Below are positions 4,595 through 5,336 of a DNA stretch of 5,336 nt, one piece after another. This DNA is from Thermodesulfobacteriota bacterium (GTDB lineage: Bacteria > Desulfobacterota_D > UBA1144 > Nemesobacterales > UBA2774), in contig JBCCIH010000169.1 of NCBI GenBank assembly GCA_039028315.1, positions 1 through 5,336 on the forward strand, written 5' to 3'. The notes under the pieces were generated by a model. That model saw only the letters and a program-made list of their open reading frames with translations, had not been told where the DNA came from and searched no databases. Made by a program: the position numbers and the translations under genes. How positions within the stretch are numbered: the first letter of the stretch is position 1; every line of letters starts with the position of its first letter.

Positions 4595-5336
4595 TTAACC
4601 AAGTTTTGCTCTACGCTTAAGATATATCAGTGATCCTATAAATAAAAATGTTGCGATAACAACAGATCCCCACCCAGATAGCGTAGGTACAGCCCTAGGA
4701 GGAAGCGGCCTGAGCGCGATTGCGCTTATATCAAAGCCTTCATCTTGCAACTCGACAACATAATCTATAATACCTCTGTCTGCGTCTATCAGAGCAATTT
4801 CAGTGCTAAGTGGAATAAACCTTGCTTCACTATCTATTGCTTCATTGACCTCATCTTCTGTGAATAGAAGAATTGCAAATTCACTTTGATCCTCTGTAAA
4901 TGCATATGGACCAGATTCATTTCTAACTGCCCCAAAACCAAATCCAGCCGCCTCAACTAGCTTAATAGAGTCCATCGAGGCTACATGAATATTAGCTGCT
5001 ATAGCTCTCGTTGATATATTTTCTGCAGCTTCGAGACCAAATCCAGCCAATGCAAGCTGCATTGTCGGAGTCGTTTCAGCAGTATCAGTATCAATTGTGA
5101 ACATCCAAAGCTGGCTGTCTACATTTGCGGCGGCTTTTATGTCAGAATCTCCCCACGCTGCTATGCCAACATTATTTGAATCTATTTCGGGCTCACCAAT
5201 AAACATAGCCTGAAAATCGCTTGCTAATTCATGGCGGTGAAAGTTATCGGTTTCTAAATTTTCGTAGCTGAAAAGAACACCTTTATCATCGATAGTTATA
5301 TCGCTAATATAGTTGCTTATTCCGTGCGGCACGGCC
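4595..5336 (-). CDS. Exported protein with IPTL-CTERM-like sorting signal, C-terminal part (N-terminus off right edge)
   Basis: 246 codons are visible and the frame stays open to the right edge, so the gene is incomplete at its 5' end. The first GTG near the edge is not a credible start because it lacks a signal peptide. The visible part is acidic and beta-rich, and its main domain is not recognised. A short echo occurs in the middle, AGFGLEAAENIS and, about 35 residues later, AAGFGFGAVRNES, perhaps two copies of a strand-turn unit. The end is diagnostic: VPTLSGWG, a hydrophobic helix of about 16 residues, then Lys-Arg-Arg and a short tail. This fits the IPTL-CTERM class (IPTLxxWG), which marks surface-bound exported proteins for a membrane transpeptidase. 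The gene converges on purK with a 50-bp gap in which I see no clear terminator hairpin. Confidence 0.75.
   Translation of the reverse strand, partial: AVPHGISNYISDITIDDKGVLFSYENLETDNFHRHELASDFQAMFIGEPEIDSNNVGIAAWGDSDIKAAANVDSQLWMFTIDTDTAETTPTMQLALAGFGLEAAENISTRAIAANIHVASMDSIKLVEAAGFGFGAVRNESGPYAFTEDQSEFAILLFTEDEVNEAIDSEARFIPLSTEIALIDADRGIIDYVVELQDEGFDISAIALRPLPPRAVPTLSGWGSVVIATFLFIGSLIYLKRRAKLG
4598..4690 (-). other. IPTL-CTERM-like protein sorting signal
   Basis: The last 31 codons give VPTLSGWG, then a 16-residue membrane helix (starting Ser-Val-Val-Ile), Lys-Arg-Arg and five more residues. The IPTL-CTERM consensus is Ile-Pro-Thr-Leu-x-x-Trp-Gly followed by a helix and an Arg cluster; here Val replaces Ile. 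The cognate processing enzyme is not in this window. Confidence 0.8.

Noticed and set aside
5330..5332. GTG start for the right-edge gene
   Set aside because: The frame is open to the edge, there is no signal peptide after it, and a sorting-tail protein must have one further upstream.

Overview
The window comes from a moderately AT-rich bacterial genome. Many secreted proteins carry classical signal peptides, Shine-Dalgarno sites of the AGGAGG type precede several genes, and two proteins end in C-terminal 'short motif + transmembrane helix + Arg cluster' sorting signals. Such signals are typical of Gram-negative lineages with exosortase- or rhombosortase-like systems. An uncultivated environmental Gram-negative (for example Dadabacteria or a deltaproteobacterium-like lineage) is my guess, from protein style only.

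Layout. Positions 1-376 (minus strand) hold the N-terminal part of a secreted caspase-like (peptidase C14 family) protein that runs off the left edge. Positions 449-1486 (minus) hold four tandem, mutually paralogous genes for 76-80 residue secreted proteins. All four share an exactly spaced four-cysteine core, C-x7-C-x8-C-x10-C-P. Positions 1602-2708 (minus) hold a secreted seven-bladed YVTN/ITPDG-type beta-propeller with a Cys-containing C-terminal membrane sorting tail. A 191-bp divergent intergenic region follows. Then come purE (2900-3436) and purK (3471-4544) on the plus strand, a two-gene operon for the N5-CAIR route of purine synthesis. Positions 4595-5336 (minus, converging on purK) hold the C-terminal part of an unrecognised exported protein ending in an IPTL-CTERM-like sorting signal.

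How the genes fit together. PurK makes N5-carboxyaminoimidazole ribonucleotide and PurE converts it to CAIR, so this pair is ordinary housekeeping. Everything around it is cell-surface or secreted. Transcription on the minus strand runs from the propeller through the four Cys-motif genes (26-31 bp apart, with a candidate promoter before the first) towards the caspase gene, 72 bp further on. The most unusual element is the tandem family of small four-Cys secreted proteins lying directly upstream of a secreted caspase-like protease. I do not recognise this family, and its link to the protease is inferred from position only.
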